Positions 8,545-18,096 of a stretch of 64,000 nucleotides of DNA are shown piece by piece; the first letter of the stretch is position 1, and each line of letters starts with the position of its first letter. The notes below the pieces were generated by a model. The model made no database searches, was not told the DNA's origin, and worked only from the letters and a program-made list of their open reading frames with translations. The DNA is from Paludibacter sp. GTDB taxonomy: Bacteria; Bacteroidota; Bacteroidia; Bacteroidales; Paludibacteraceae. Location: contig JAQTTH010000021.1 of NCBI GenBank assembly GCA_028710895.1, positions 1 through 64,000 of the forward strand, given 5' to 3'. The position numbers and the translations under genes were made by a program.

Positions 8545-9597
8545 ATGGACATGACTTTTGTAATATATAAATTGATATTGTGTGTGGTTATCCTGCTCCT
8601 GAGTTTGGTAATTGCCATGTATGCCACACTTGCCGAGCGTAAGATAGCCGGATTTTTCCAGGATCGTCTTGGTCCGAACCGTGCCGGTACTTTTGGATTA
8701 CTTCAGCCTGTTGCCGACGGTCTTAAGCTTTTCATGAAAGAGGAATTTATGCCGGCCAATGCCGATAAAATTCTGTATATCATGGGCCCATCACTTACCA
8801 TGTTGGTAGCATTGTTAAGTAGTGCCGTTATTCCGTGGGGTGGATCGCTTATTATTGCCGGAAAAGAATTTGCGTTACAAGTAGCTGATATCAATATCGG
8901 TGTGTTGTATGTTTTTGCTGTTATTTCAATCGGAGTTTATGGCATTATGATTGGTGGCTGGGCGTCGAATAATAAATATGCCCTGATGGGAGCTGTTCGT
9001 GCTGCTTCGCAAATGATTAGCTACGAACTGGCAATGAGTATGTCAATTGTTACCATCGTTATGACTACCGGAAGTTTGAGCCTGAACGAAATAGTGGCTC
9101 AACAACATGGTATGAACTGGAATGTATTCACACAACCAATCGGATTTGTTGTGTTTGTAATTTGTGCTTTTGCTGAAACTAACCGGGCACCTTTTGACTT
9201 ACCTGAATGTGAAACCGAATTGATTGGTGGATATCATACCGAATATAGTTCGATGAAACTTGGTTTCTATCTGTTCTCGGAATATATCAACATGTTTATT
9301 TCGTCGGCCATGATTGCTTCGCTTTATTTTGGTGGCTATAATTTCCCTTTCATGGACGATTTAGGTTTGTCGCACAACATGATAACCATTATCGGAACCG
9401 TTGTGCTGTTTGCCAAAATATCATTCTTCGGATTCCTGTTTATGTGGATTCGCTGGACATTACCCCGTTTCCGCTACGACCAATTGATGCGTTTCGGATG
9501 GAAGGGACTATTGCCATGGGCTATTGCCAACATGATAATAACAGGTTTCATTTCGTTGTTGATAAAAAATAACTTCTTTGCATTTCTAACAAAATAA
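8545..9597 (+). CDS. nuoH: NADH-quinone oxidoreductase subunit H
   Basis: This 350-aa multi-helix subunit sits at the junction of the peripheral and membrane arms and helps form the quinone channel. Signatures include AERKIAGFFQDRLGPNRAG, LQPVADGLKLFMKEE, RAASQMISYELAM and AETNRAPFDLPECETELIGGYHTEY (quoted in part). Length and helix number fit the family. It follows nuoG by 2 bp and nuoI by 1 bp. Confidence 0.95.
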   Translation: MDMTFVIYKLILCVVILLLSLVIAMYATLAERKIAGFFQDRLGPNRAGTFGLLQPVADGLKLFMKEEFMPANADKILYIMGPSLTMLVALLSSAVIPWGGSLIIAGKEFALQVADINIGVLYVFAVISIGVYGIMIGGWASNNKYALMGAVRAASQMISYELAMSMSIVTIVMTTGSLSLNEIVAQQHGMNWNVFTQPIGFVVFVICAFAETNRAPFDLPECETELIGGYHTEYSSMKLGFYLFSEYINMFISSAMIASLYFGGYNFPFMDDLGLSHNMITIIGTVVLFAKISFFGFLFMWIRWTLPRFRYDQLMRFGWKGLLPWAIANMIITGFISLLIKNNFFAFLTK

Positions 9598-9598
9598 A

Positions 9599-10186
9599 AT
9601 GAATCAGGATTCAACTAAAATATCACTGACAAACCGTTCGAAGATGGTATCGAACAAAAAGATGACGTTGATTGAACGTTTCTATTTGCCGGCCATTTTC
9701 AAAGGAATGAGTATCACGATGAGTCACTTCTTCCGAAAGGAAACGACGATTCAGTATCCCGAAGTAAAGCGTCCGTTTTCGGATATTTACCGTGGATTGC
9801 ATGTGCTGAAACTCGACGATGAGGGTCGTGAGCGTTGTACAGCTTGTGGGTTATGTGCCCTTTCGTGTCCAGCCGAGGCTATCACCATGATTGCTGCCGA
9901 GCGTAAGGAAGACGAAAAACAGTTGTACCGCGAAGAAAAATATGCATCGGTTTACGAGATTAATATGCTTCGTTGCATTTTCTGCGGCGACTGCGAAACA
10001 GCTTGTCCGAAAGAAGCCATTTTTCTGACAAACAGAATTGTGCCAAGCGAGTACAAACGGACGAATTTCATATACGGCAAAGATGTGTTGGTAGAAAAAG
10101 CGGATGCCCGCGTGGATGTTTCGAAACGCCAGACACCCGAAGTGCTTGAGTTTAAAAAAGACAAAACGAAATCACATAATAAATGA
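9599..10186 (+). CDS. nuoI: NADH-quinone oxidoreductase subunit I
   Basis: The 195-aa ferredoxin-like subunit carries clusters N6a and N6b. The ligands are CTACGLCALSCP and CIFCGDCETACP, each a CxxCxxCxxxCP set. The N-terminus has an extension of about 20 residues (MNQDSTKISLTNRSK), and ATG 9662 is an alternative start. It passes electrons from NuoG to NuoB. A repeat-bearing spacer of 106 bp separates it from nuoJ. Confidence 0.93.
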   Translation: MNQDSTKISLTNRSKMVSNKKMTLIERFYLPAIFKGMSITMSHFFRKETTIQYPEVKRPFSDIYRGLHVLKLDDEGRERCTACGLCALSCPAEAITMIAAERKEDEKQLYREEKYASVYEINMLRCIFCGDCETACPKEAIFLTNRIVPSEYKRTNFIYGKDVLVEKADARVDVSKRQTPEVLEFKKDKTKSHNK

Positions 10187-10292
10187 TTTACAATTTTGCC
10201 ATTTACTATTTACCAGTTGGTAGCTCTGAGTAGAACTTGTAAATGGGACATAAATAGTAACTGGTAAATGAATAAATCGTAAATAAACGAAT
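10187..10292. repeat. nuoI-nuoJ spacer with inverted and direct micro-repeats
   Basis: The spacer holds ATTTACTATTTACCAGTT near its start and the inverted ATAGTAACTGGTAAAT near its end, plus further AAATAGTAA-type units. It could fold into a hairpin of about 11 bp. It resembles the low-complexity spacers elsewhere in this operon, and no gene is seen in it. Confidence 0.6.
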
Positions 10293-10793
10293 ATGCTTTC
10301 ACAATATCTCTTTTTCTTTCTGAGTTTTGTAGCCATTGTTTCGGCTTTGATGGTGCTACTGTCGAAGAAGCCTATACACAGTGTGTTATATCTCACATTG
10401 ACATTTTTTACGCTGGCAGGTCACTATATCCTGCTGAATGCTCAATTCCTTGCTGTGGTTCACATTATCGTATATGCCGGAGCTATCATGGTGCTTTTCC
10501 TTTTTACGGTTATGCTCCTGAACCTCAATATTGAAGGTGAGTTTCAGAAATCGACTATCATGAAATTTATTGCAGCCATTGGTGGTGGTATGATTTTTCT
10601 GGTGCTGATTGGTACGCTGAAGTCATTTGATGTGGCAACGGTTGGTAATCCGGAACTGACTCAGATAGGCCTTGTAAAAAACCTTGGTAAAACACTTTAC
10701 AGCGATTATTTATTACCATTCGAATTGTCGTCTATTCTGTTTTTATCGGCTATGGTGGGTGCTGTAATGTTAGGAAAAAAAGATAAACAATAA
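10293..10793 (+). CDS. nuoJ: NADH-quinone oxidoreductase subunit J
   Basis: The 166-aa membrane subunit has five predicted helices and the family core [26 protein letters not shown] (quoted in part: [13 protein letters not shown]), the pi-bulge helix involved in coupling. The stop is 5 bp before nuoK. Confidence 0.93.
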   Translation: MLSQYLFFFLSFVAIVSALMVLLSKKPIHSVLYLTLTFFTLAGHYILLNAQFLAVVHIIVYAGAIMVLFLFTVMLLNLNIEGEFQKSTIMKFIAAIGGGMIFLVLIGTLKSFDVATVGNPELTQIGLVKNLGKTLYSDYLLPFELSSILFLSAMVGAVMLGKKDKQ

Positions 10794-10798
10794 AAATT

Positions 10799-11128
10799 AT
10801 GGGAACTACAATTGCTCAAATACAAACCATTCCGTTGCAATACTATATTTTGTTTTGCTCGGCACTTTTCTCCATTGGCGTTATTGGTGTGTTGGCAAAA
10901 CGCAATGCGCTTGTGATTTTTATGTCGGTGGAATTGATGCTGAACTCTGCGAACTTATTGCTTACAGCTTTTTCGGCCTATCGCAACGATCCTGCAGGAC
11001 AAATATTTGTGTTTTTTATTATGGTGGTGGCTGCGGCCGAAGTAGCTATTGGTCTGGCACTCTTGGTGGTGGTGTACCGATCGACCAAAACCATCGATAT
11101 TAATGCGTTGAATAGACTAAAATGGTAA
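10799..11128 (+). CDS. nuoK: NADH-quinone oxidoreductase subunit K
   Basis: The 109-aa product is a three-helix, MrpC-like subunit. The two buried glutamates of the proton path are visible in SVELMLN and [11 protein letters not shown]. It is normal in length and translated directly after nuoJ. Confidence 0.94.
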   Translation: MGTTIAQIQTIPLQYYILFCSALFSIGVIGVLAKRNALVIFMSVELMLNSANLLLTAFSAYRNDPAGQIFVFFIMVVAAAEVAIGLALLVVVYRSTKTIDINALNRLKW

Positions 11129-11214
11129 ATAATCAATTGACAGTTGAAAATTGACAGTTGACAATCCTTGTTCGCTGAATTTATCAACTTTAAACTGTCA
11201 ACTATCAACTATAT
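11129..11214. repeat. nuoK-nuoL spacer built from TTGACAGTT-type units
   Basis: The spacer reads as AATTGACAGTTGAAAATTGACAGTTGACAA on the left (quoted in part: TTGACAGTT twice) and AAACTGTCAACTATCAACT on the right, so direct and inverted copies of one octamer-like unit face each other. The same unit occurs in the nuoC-nuoD and nuoD-nuoE spacers. No reading frame is convincing here. Confidence 0.6.
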
Positions 11215-13107
11215 ATGGAACTTATATCAATATTATTACTTGTTTTTCCGTTTCTGGGGTTTCTGATTATCGGTTTGCTGCAAAAGCACATGAACCGAAA
11301 TGTGTCGGGAATACTGGGTTCGGCTGTTATATGTATTAACCTCGTTTTGAGTGCCATTCTCTTCTGGCATGTCAGTAGCTCAAATCAAACGGTGCAAACG
11401 CAGTTGTTCGACTGGGTTAAATTTGCCGACATTTCCATTCCATTTGCCATTACGGTAGATCGCTTGTCGGCACTTATGCTAATGATTATAAACGGAGTCG
11501 GGTTGCTTATACATATCTATTCTATTGGGTATATGAAGGAAGATGAAGGCGTAAACCGCTTCTTTGCTTACCTCAATCTGTTCGTTTTCTTTATGCTGAC
11601 TTTGGTGTTGAGTTCCAATTACCTGATGTTGTTTATTGGTTGGGAAGGCGTAGGATTGTGTTCGTACCTGCTTATCGGTTTTTGGTATAAAGACCATGCG
11701 AATAACGATGCGGCGAAAAAGGCATTCATCATGAACCGTATTGGTGATTTGGGCTTCTTGCTTGGAATATTCATGCTTTACAGTACCTTCCACTCATTAA
11801 ATATCAGCGAAGTGTTAGCCAAAGCAAGTGTCATGCCTTCGGGCGATATGACATTGTTTTTCATCACACTTTGTCTGTTTATCGGTGCTACCGGTAAAAG
11901 TGCTCAGATTCCGCTTTTCACCTGGTTGCCAGACGCTATGGCGGGTCCAACACCCGTGTCGGCTTTGATACATGCTGCAACCATGGTTACAGCGGGTATT
12001 TACCTCATTGCCCGTTCGAGTGTGCTATTTGTACTTTCACCCGTTACAATGAATATCATTCTGGTAGTTGGTGCTGCAACGGCGCTTATTGGCGGCTTGG
12101 TTGCCATTTTCCAGAACGATATTAAAAAGATACTTGCCTATTCAACAGTCAGTCAGCTTGGCTTTTTGTTTATGGCGCTTGGGCTGGGTTCGTTCTCGGG
12201 AGCTATGTTCCATTTGACAACACACGCATTTTTCAAAGCGTTATTATTCCTGGCTGCCGGTAGTGTGATTCACGCCTTGAGTGGCGAACAGGACATTCGC
12301 AATATGGGCGGGTTGCGCAAGAAGATTCCATTTACATTTGCGTTGTTCATTATCGGTACAATAGCCATTTCGGGTATTCCGCCATTTGCCGGGTTTTTCT
12401 CGAAAGAAGTAATCCTGACTGCCGCTTTCGAGCACGGTTTGGGCATGGGCATTATCGCTACGGTTATTTCACTGATGACTACCATTTATATGTTCCGTTT
12501 GCTGTTCGTTGTGTTCTTCAAACCGGAGAGCAAAGCACTGAAAGCAAATCACCATGTACACGAATCGCCAAAGGTGATGACTTACCCAATGGCAGTGCTG
12601 GCTATTTTGTCTATGATTGCCGGCTTTGTGCAGTTACCAAAACTTTTCTCCGAAACACAGGGATTTGATACCTTTTTATTGCCTGTTTTTGCGAAAGCAA
12701 CTGGTTTGGCTGCGGTTTCGGAGCATGGACTCGACGTACAAACCGAGTGGATGATATTCCTGGTTCCATTGCTTGTCATTGCAGCATTGATAGTTGTAAG
12801 CTACAAACGTTTTGTAAACGCCAAAGAACTGACCGAAGCAAGCGGATTTTCGAAAGTGCTTGCCAATAAATTCTATTTCGACGAAATATACGATTTCTGT
12901 ATTGTGAAACCCCTCGGTTTTATCTCCGATATCTTCCGCGAATTTGTTGATCAAACCATTATCAATGGCATTGTGAATGGCGTGGGAAGGGGAACCTTGT
13001 TTGTTGGTAAGCGCCTTCGCCGTTTGCAAACAGGGAATGTAGGGTTTTATTTAGTGATAATGGTGTTCAGCATCATTGCCATTCTATTTTTTAATATAAT
13101 ACTATAA
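11215..13107 (+). CDS. nuoL: NADH-quinone oxidoreductase subunit L
   Basis: The 630-aa product is the distal antiporter-like proton-pumping subunit. Visible are the Glu/Lys-bearing core helices (GWEGVGLCSYLLIGFW, quoted in part), GKSAQIPLFTWLPDAMAGPTPVSALIHAATMV (in part: LPDAMAGPTPVS), and the C-terminal lateral helix region ending in hydrophobic residues. Length and motifs are typical. Confidence 0.95.
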   Translation: MELISILLLVFPFLGFLIIGLLQKHMNRNVSGILGSAVICINLVLSAILFWHVSSSNQTVQTQLFDWVKFADISIPFAITVDRLSALMLMIINGVGLLIHIYSIGYMKEDEGVNRFFAYLNLFVFFMLTLVLSSNYLMLFIGWEGVGLCSYLLIGFWYKDHANNDAAKKAFIMNRIGDLGFLLGIFMLYSTFHSLNISEVLAKASVMPSGDMTLFFITLCLFIGATGKSAQIPLFTWLPDAMAGPTPVSALIHAATMVTAGIYLIARSSVLFVLSPVTMNIILVVGAATALIGGLVAIFQNDIKKILAYSTVSQLGFLFMALGLGSFSGAMFHLTTHAFFKALLFLAAGSVIHALSGEQDIRNMGGLRKKIPFTFALFIIGTIAISGIPPFAGFFSKEVILTAAFEHGLGMGIIATVISLMTTIYMFRLLFVVFFKPESKALKANHHVHESPKVMTYPMAVLAILSMIAGFVQLPKLFSETQGFDTFLLPVFAKATGLAAVSEHGLDVQTEWMIFLVPLLVIAALIVVSYKRFVNAKELTEASGFSKVLANKFYFDEIYDFCIVKPLGFISDIFREFVDQTIINGIVNGVGRGTLFVGKRLRRLQTGNVGFYLVIMVFSIIAILFFNIIL

Positions 13108-13112
13108 AAGAG

Positions 13113-14537
13113 ATGATTATTGTACTTTTACTTGTCCTGCCTTTACTTGCGTCATTGATTTTATTCACGGGTAAGCTGGGAAAACATAGTAGAGAATTTG
13201 CCCTCATTGTTTCGTTGCTGGAGTTTGGCGTGGCATTGGTTGCCGGTTATGCTTTTACGTTTGCCAATCATAAAATTCTGAATCTAAGCCTGAATCTGAA
13301 GCAACTGCTTGATATAGATATTATCATCAATATCGATGCCGTTTCACTGTTGATGATTATGCTCACCACCTTGCTGGTGCCTGTTATCATTGCTTCAAAC
13401 AACAACCGCAAAGTACGTAACCATAATTTTTTCGGACTTATATTGTTGATGCAAATGGCCTTGATAGGTGTTTTCACAGCTTCGGAAATGATTCTGTTCT
13501 ATATCTTTTGGGAGCTTGCCATGATACCTATTTTCCTCATTACAGCTATCTGGGGCGGGCAAAACAGGTTGAAGATTAGTGTGAAGTTTCTTATTTATAC
13601 AGTGGTTGGTAGTTTTGCCATGCTCATTGCCATACTTTATTTGTACACGCTAACACCTGCTCCGCATTCGTTTAGTTTCGATGCATTTTATCATCTTAAA
13701 TTGCCTTATTCCGTTCAGGTGCCGGTGTTTTTGGCTTTCTTTTTAGCGTTTGCCATAAAAATTCCGTTGTTTCCGTTCCACTCGTGGCAGGCCGAAACTT
13801 ACAATGTTTCTCCCGTTCAGGGGTCGATGTTGCTGGCGGGTATTATGCTCAAAATGGGATTGTACGGTATCATTCGGTTTATACTTCCTATTTGTCCGGA
13901 CGTGGTGGCGGGTGGTTCGCTGATATTTTTACCGCTAATCCTTTTCGGGGTTATTTACGGAGCCATCATTGCTATTCGTCAGCCGAAACTAAAGAAAATG
14001 ATTGCCTTTGTATCGTTATCGCACGTGGGGATTATTGCCCTGGGATTGCTTTCAAACAATCATTACGGCATTGAAGGCGCTATTCTGCAAATGTTCTCGC
14101 ACGGTGTAAATGTAGTTGGATTTTTCCTTTGCTACCAGATCATTGTTATCCGTACAGGTACCGATATTATCAGCGATTTGGGTGGTATTGCCAGTGCAGC
14201 ACCGAAGTTTGCCACGCTGTTTCTGGTGGTGGTATTGGCTAATGTGGCCTTACCGCTGACAAATAGCTTTGTGGGTGAGTTCCTTATTCTGCTTGGTCTT
14301 TTCCAATCGAATATATACATTGCCGTGATTGCAGGTCTTACCATTATTTTGGGTGCTGTGTATATGCTCCGCATGTTTCAGCAGGTTATGTACGGACCGC
14401 AGACAGCCGTTACAACCAATTTCAGAGATCTGACTGTGCGGGAGATGTTACTCTTTGTACCAATCATTATATCCATATTTTTAGTCGGTGTTTATCCTTC
14501 GTTTGTGTTGCAAATGCTTCAAACGGCAGTGAAATAA
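13113..14537 (+). CDS. nuoM: NADH-quinone oxidoreductase subunit M
   Basis: The 474-aa antiporter-like subunit has FYIFWELAMIPIFLI with the conserved Glu, and IPLFPFHSWQAETYNVSPVQGSMLLAGIMLKMGLYG (in part: FHSWQAETYNVSPV). About 14 helices are expected. It follows nuoL by 5 bp. Confidence 0.95.
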   Translation: MIIVLLLVLPLLASLILFTGKLGKHSREFALIVSLLEFGVALVAGYAFTFANHKILNLSLNLKQLLDIDIIINIDAVSLLMIMLTTLLVPVIIASNNNRKVRNHNFFGLILLMQMALIGVFTASEMILFYIFWELAMIPIFLITAIWGGQNRLKISVKFLIYTVVGSFAMLIAILYLYTLTPAPHSFSFDAFYHLKLPYSVQVPVFLAFFLAFAIKIPLFPFHSWQAETYNVSPVQGSMLLAGIMLKMGLYGIIRFILPICPDVVAGGSLIFLPLILFGVIYGAIIAIRQPKLKKMIAFVSLSHVGIIALGLLSNNHYGIEGAILQMFSHGVNVVGFFLCYQIIVIRTGTDIISDLGGIASAAPKFATLFLVVVLANVALPLTNSFVGEFLILLGLFQSNIYIAVIAGLTIILGAVYMLRMFQQVMYGPQTAVTTNFRDLTVREMLLFVPIIISIFLVGVYPSFVLQMLQTAVK

Positions 14538-14571
14538 AAGCTCTCATAACTCAATACTCAAAACTACATTC

Positions 14572-15951
14572 ATGTACGCTATAATAACCATTTCCATTGT
14601 TGCCATTATCGTTCTTTTCTTTGGAGCCATCGAAAAGAAAGCGCCCCTGCTGCCTGTTGTTTATGTTGGACTTTCGCTGGCTTTCATCCTCAATTTAGTG
14701 GGTTGGAATCAATCGGTTCATTATTACAACGAAATGTATATTGCCGATAATTTCAGTATTGCTTTCAATGGCGTGCTTATATTCACTACCCTGTTGGTTT
14801 TTATATTTGCTCCGGTATACTACAAGCCCGTGAAGCGTCCGCTAGAAGATATTTATGCCCTGATACTTTTCGCGTTGGTGGGTAGTTTGATTATGACAGC
14901 CTTCGGTAACCTGCTGATGTTATTTGTCGGTATCGAAACCCTGTCGTTGTCGCTCTATATTTTGGCAGGTAGCAAGAAGTTCGATCCCAACTCCAACGAG
15001 GCAGCCATGAAATACTTCCTGACGGGTTCGTTTGCATCCGGTTTCCTGTTGTTTGGTATTGCCCTGTTGTATGGTGCCAGCGGAAGCATGAACCTGGAAG
15101 CTATCAAACAATACGTGATACTCAATCAGGCTCACATGCCGGGCATGCTCACCATTGGTTTGTTGCTCGTAGCCATTGGTATGACGTTCAAAATTGGTGC
15201 TGCGCCTTTCCATTTCTGGGCGCCCGATGTGTACGAAGGTTCGCCAACACTCATTACAACTTTTATGGCTACGGTGGGTAAAGTAGCGGCTATTGCGGCG
15301 TTTTTTCGCCTAATGAGTTCCAGCTTTGCCGAGGTGGAAAGCATTTGGAAACTCACACTTACCATTTTTGCTGTTGCCACCATTCTTATCGGTAACCTTT
15401 CGGCTTTTTATCAGGACAATGTAAAGCGTATGTTTGCCTATTCCGGCATTGCCCACGCCGGTTATATGCTTATTGCCGTTATTGCGCTGAAACAACAAGC
15501 CGCGGGTGTATTGCTGCTTTATTCCATGTCGTACACAATTGCCACTATAACGGCTTTTGCGGTACTTATTCTGGTGCGCGAGGAGACTGGTACATTTTCT
15601 ATCAAAGCGTTCAATGGACTGGCTAAACACAACCCACGTGAAGCCTTTGCCATGACCATTGCGATGCTTTCGCTGGCAGGTATTCCGCCCCTGGTTGGGT
15701 TTGCAGCTAAATACAACCTGTTTGTATCGGCTATCGGACAGGGAAACCTGCCGCTTGTTATCGTTGCCATCATTGGTTCCATGATTAGCGTGTATTTCTA
15801 CATTCGCCCCGTTATAGCCATGTACGCCAAACTTCCCTCAGGGACAGCGGCTATCGATTCGAGCAGCAACTACAAAAAACAAATTACACTGGCAGCTGTA
15901 CTGATGATTTTGCTGGGTTTAATTCCGGGAGTGTTCGTGAATTTGATTTAG
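14572..15951 (+). CDS. nuoN: NADH-quinone oxidoreductase subunit N
   Basis: The 459-aa product is the third antiporter-like subunit and the last gene of the operon. FVGIETLSLSLYILAG contains the conserved Glu, and FHFWAPDVYEGSPTLITTFMA (in part: APDVYEGSP) is the family signature. The final 26 bp of coding sequence recur at 45769-45794. A strong hairpin terminator follows. Confidence 0.95.
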   Translation: MYAIITISIVAIIVLFFGAIEKKAPLLPVVYVGLSLAFILNLVGWNQSVHYYNEMYIADNFSIAFNGVLIFTTLLVFIFAPVYYKPVKRPLEDIYALILFALVGSLIMTAFGNLLMLFVGIETLSLSLYILAGSKKFDPNSNEAAMKYFLTGSFASGFLLFGIALLYGASGSMNLEAIKQYVILNQAHMPGMLTIGLLLVAIGMTFKIGAAPFHFWAPDVYEGSPTLITTFMATVGKVAAIAAFFRLMSSSFAEVESIWKLTLTIFAVATILIGNLSAFYQDNVKRMFAYSGIAHAGYMLIAVIALKQQAAGVLLLYSMSYTIATITAFAVLILVREETGTFSIKAFNGLAKHNPREAFAMTIAMLSLAGIPPLVGFAAKYNLFVSAIGQGNLPLVIVAIIGSMISVYFYIRPVIAMYAKLPSGTAAIDSSSNYKKQITLAAVLMILLGLIPGVFVNLI

Positions 15952-15976
15952 AAGAATTAAGATTGATACATACAAT

Positions 15977-16024
15977 AAAAGCAGATGGTTTCATCTGCTT
16001 TTGTTATTCTTACAATAAGAATAA
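15977..16024 (+). terminator. nuo operon terminator
   Basis: A perfect 11-bp stem (AAAAGCAGATG / CATCTGCTTTT, loop GTTT) is followed at 16004-16024 by a second perfect 9-bp stem (TTATTCTTA / TAAGAATAA). The first ends in TTTT. The first hairpin has an inverted 26-bp copy at 45826-45851. Confidence 0.75.
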
Positions 16025-16098
16025 TCTCTCCGACAAAGAGCACTTTATGCTTATTTTATTGATAGTCTTGTCCTACAAGACAAGTTTCCGCTGCTTTT

Positions 16099-16941
16099 TT
16101 AGTTGAGTATTTCCTCAAACGTCATTGTTTTGTCTACCTTGTGTTTTTTGTATTGTGCCACCACGGTGCAGCACTCGGTATAGGCGTCGTGTTCAAACAT
16201 CAGTATATGGTTCTTTTCGGCAGCTTCGTCGAGGAGGATTTTCTTTTCGTCCATGGCCGAAATGGGGAAAATGTCGTAAGACGAAATCCAGGCTAGGGGC
16301 ACATTGGCAGCCAGGGGAATAACATCGCCCACATACACAAGGGTTTTGTTTCCGAGGTTGATGTAACTAACCAACTGACCCACCGTGTGGCCGTTGTAAA
16401 TACGCACTTCCACTTCGGGGCAGATAAACTGATTCTCGCTTACCAAATTTAGTTTCCCTGCTTCGTAAACCGGAACAATGTTTTCGGGGAAATAGGAATC
16501 GCCCTCGCGCACGTTGGGATTCAGAAAGTTTTCCCACTGCGCTTTTCCCACCCAATGAGTTGCGTTTGGGAATACAAGCTCCACACCCGATTTGTCGCTG
16601 TTGAACCGGGTTGTTCCCCCGCAATGGTCGAAATGCAGATGGGTGAAAATAATATCGGTAATGTCGGTACAGCTGTAACCAAGCTTGCTTAATTCGGTAT
16701 CGAAATTAATAACGTTTTTGAAACCATAGTATTTCAGGTAGTCGAGCTGTTTGTCGCCCGTTCCGGTATCAATCAATATCAGTCGCTCACCGGTATCAAC
16801 GAGCAACAGTCGCATGTTTATGTGGCAATGATTCTCTTCGTCGCACGGATAGCGTTTCTGCCATACTTTTTTGGGTACCACACCAAAGGCTGCTCCACCG
16901 TCGACGTGGAAAGTTCCTGCTTCAATTTTATGTATTTTCAT
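16099..16941 (-). CDS. metallo-beta-lactamase-fold hydrolase
   Basis: The 280-aa cytoplasmic product has the metal-binding motif HLHFDHCGGT (HxHxDH) and downstream histidines in YNGHTVGQLVS and FEHDAYTE, giving two metal sites. The closest subgroup by overall look is the lactonase/AttM-like branch (LLVDTGERLILIDTGTG), which opens lactone rings, but the substrate cannot be read from sequence. It is a single gene, convergent with nuoN and divergent from the Mur-like gene. Confidence 0.85.
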   Translation of the reverse strand: MKIHKIEAGTFHVDGGAAFGVVPKKVWQKRYPCDEENHCHINMRLLLVDTGERLILIDTGTGDKQLDYLKYYGFKNVINFDTELSKLGYSCTDITDIIFTHLHFDHCGGTTRFNSDKSGVELVFPNATHWVGKAQWENFLNPNVREGDSYFPENIVPVYEAGKLNLVSENQFICPEVEVRIYNGHTVGQLVSYINLGNKTLVYVGDVIPLAANVPLAWISSYDIFPISAMDEKKILLDEAAEKNHILMFEHDAYTECCTVVAQYKKHKVDKTMTFEEILN

Positions 16942-17033
16942 TTGTTTTAGTTTGTCTGAATAATGGGGTTGTGTAAGTTCCTGGTGATAAGCTAAGAAGG
17001 CTTAAAACGTTATGAACTTGACGAACTTTTTAG

Positions 17034-17041
17034 TACATTTG
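17034..17041 (+). promoter_or_regulatory. -7 box for the Mur-like gene
   Basis: TACATTTG matches TAnnTTTG. It lies downstream of the ATG at 17012, which shows that ATG cannot be the start codon and supports the start at 17099, leaving a leader of about 50 nt. Confidence 0.5.
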
Positions 17042-17098
17042 CGCTTTAAACGCTATTTTCCTACAAAAATAAGTAAAAACATTTATCTTACCAACCGT

Positions 17099-18031
17099 AT
17101 GCAACGAGTCCATTTTATTGCCATTGGTGGAGAAGCCATACAAAACTTAGCAATTGCCCTGAGCAAGAAAAACAGTTTTCTTGTAACAGGTTCGGATAGT
17201 GAAATCTCTGAATCGGGGCGTATACGGCTGAAAGAATGCCGCGTGTTGCCCGACGAGTTGGGTTGGTTTCCCGATAAAATTTACAAAGGATTACAAGCAG
17301 TAGTGTTGGGCGAAAGCGTTATGCCCGACAATCCGGAACTAATGCGTGCCAAGGAACTCGGGCTGAAAATACATTCGATGCCCGAATTTATTTTTCAGCA
17401 AACGCGTAGTAAAACCCGCATTGTGGTGGCCGGAAGTCATGGTAAACGGATTACTACCGCCATGATTCTGTATGTGTTGAAACAACTTAAAATGGATGCT
17501 GATTATGTGGTGAGTGCTCCAATTGATGGTTCTTCAAATCGAGTGAAACTTTCATATGAATCGCGCATTGCGGTATTCGAAGGAGAAGAATCGCAAACAT
17601 CGGCTATTGATACCCGTCCGAAGTTTCATTTATACAAGCCTCACATTGCCGTTATTACAGGCATTGCAAAAGAGTGTGGGACGATTTTTGGTGGTTTTGA
17701 GAATTACGTGCAGCAATTCCGAAAATTTGCCGACCTGATGGAAGTTCAGGGACGGTTGATTTACTATGCAGGTGATGAACGACTGAATGAAATTGCTGAA
17801 AGCCTTCGGCGGGACATTGTGCCGTTTCCGTACAGTACACCCGACCACGAAGCGAAAGATGGACGAACATACCTGAAAACAAAATATGGCGAAATTCCGT
17901 TAATGTTCACCGGAGAGTATAACCTGCAAAATATGGATGCAGCCCGTTTAGCCTGTCGCCAGATTGGTGTGAGCGACGAGCAATTCTATTCCGTAATTTC
18001 GGGGTTTAGCGATGAATCAGGTTTGAAGTAA
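17099..18031 (+). CDS. degenerate, C-terminally truncated Mpl-like Mur ligase homologue
   Basis: The 310-aa product aligns by eye to the peptidoglycan-recycling ligase Mpl: an N-terminal Rossmann part (HFIAIGGEAIQNLAIALS), a P-loop part and a central domain (RPKFHLYKP). Three features argue against ligase activity. The P-loop reads GSHGKRIT, with Arg where GKT is required (R117). The EGDEY-like metal segment reads EGEES, and the usual DH pair after the SGIAW-like segment is replaced by KECGT. The third, C-terminal domain that binds the incoming peptide is absent (family about 450 aa). The frame is intact and uses neighbour-like codons, so it may be a retained pseudoenzyme. I chose ATG 17099 from the promoter position and the Mpl-like N-terminus. 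Confidence 0.8.
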   Translation: MQRVHFIAIGGEAIQNLAIALSKKNSFLVTGSDSEISESGRIRLKECRVLPDELGWFPDKIYKGLQAVVLGESVMPDNPELMRAKELGLKIHSMPEFIFQQTRSKTRIVVAGSHGKRITTAMILYVLKQLKMDADYVVSAPIDGSSNRVKLSYESRIAVFEGEESQTSAIDTRPKFHLYKPHIAVITGIAKECGTIFGGFENYVQQFRKFADLMEVQGRLIYYAGDERLNEIAESLRRDIVPFPYSTPDHEAKDGRTYLKTKYGEIPLMFTGEYNLQNMDAARLACRQIGVSDEQFYSVISGFSDESGLK

Positions 18032-18096
18032 AAACAAAAAAATACGTTTTCGTATTGTTGAAAACAGACGCGAAACGATAAAATATCACAACTGAA

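Noticed and set aside
12800-12820. Second LacI-type operator (ACAAACGTTTTGT) inside nuoL
   Set aside because: It is inside a conserved coding region, lacks the G/C ends of the operator and has no nearby sugar promoter.
17012-17098. Upstream ATG for the Mur-like gene
   Set aside because: The TACATTTG promoter box lies inside this extension, and Mpl proteins begin at the IHFIAIGG-like segment.
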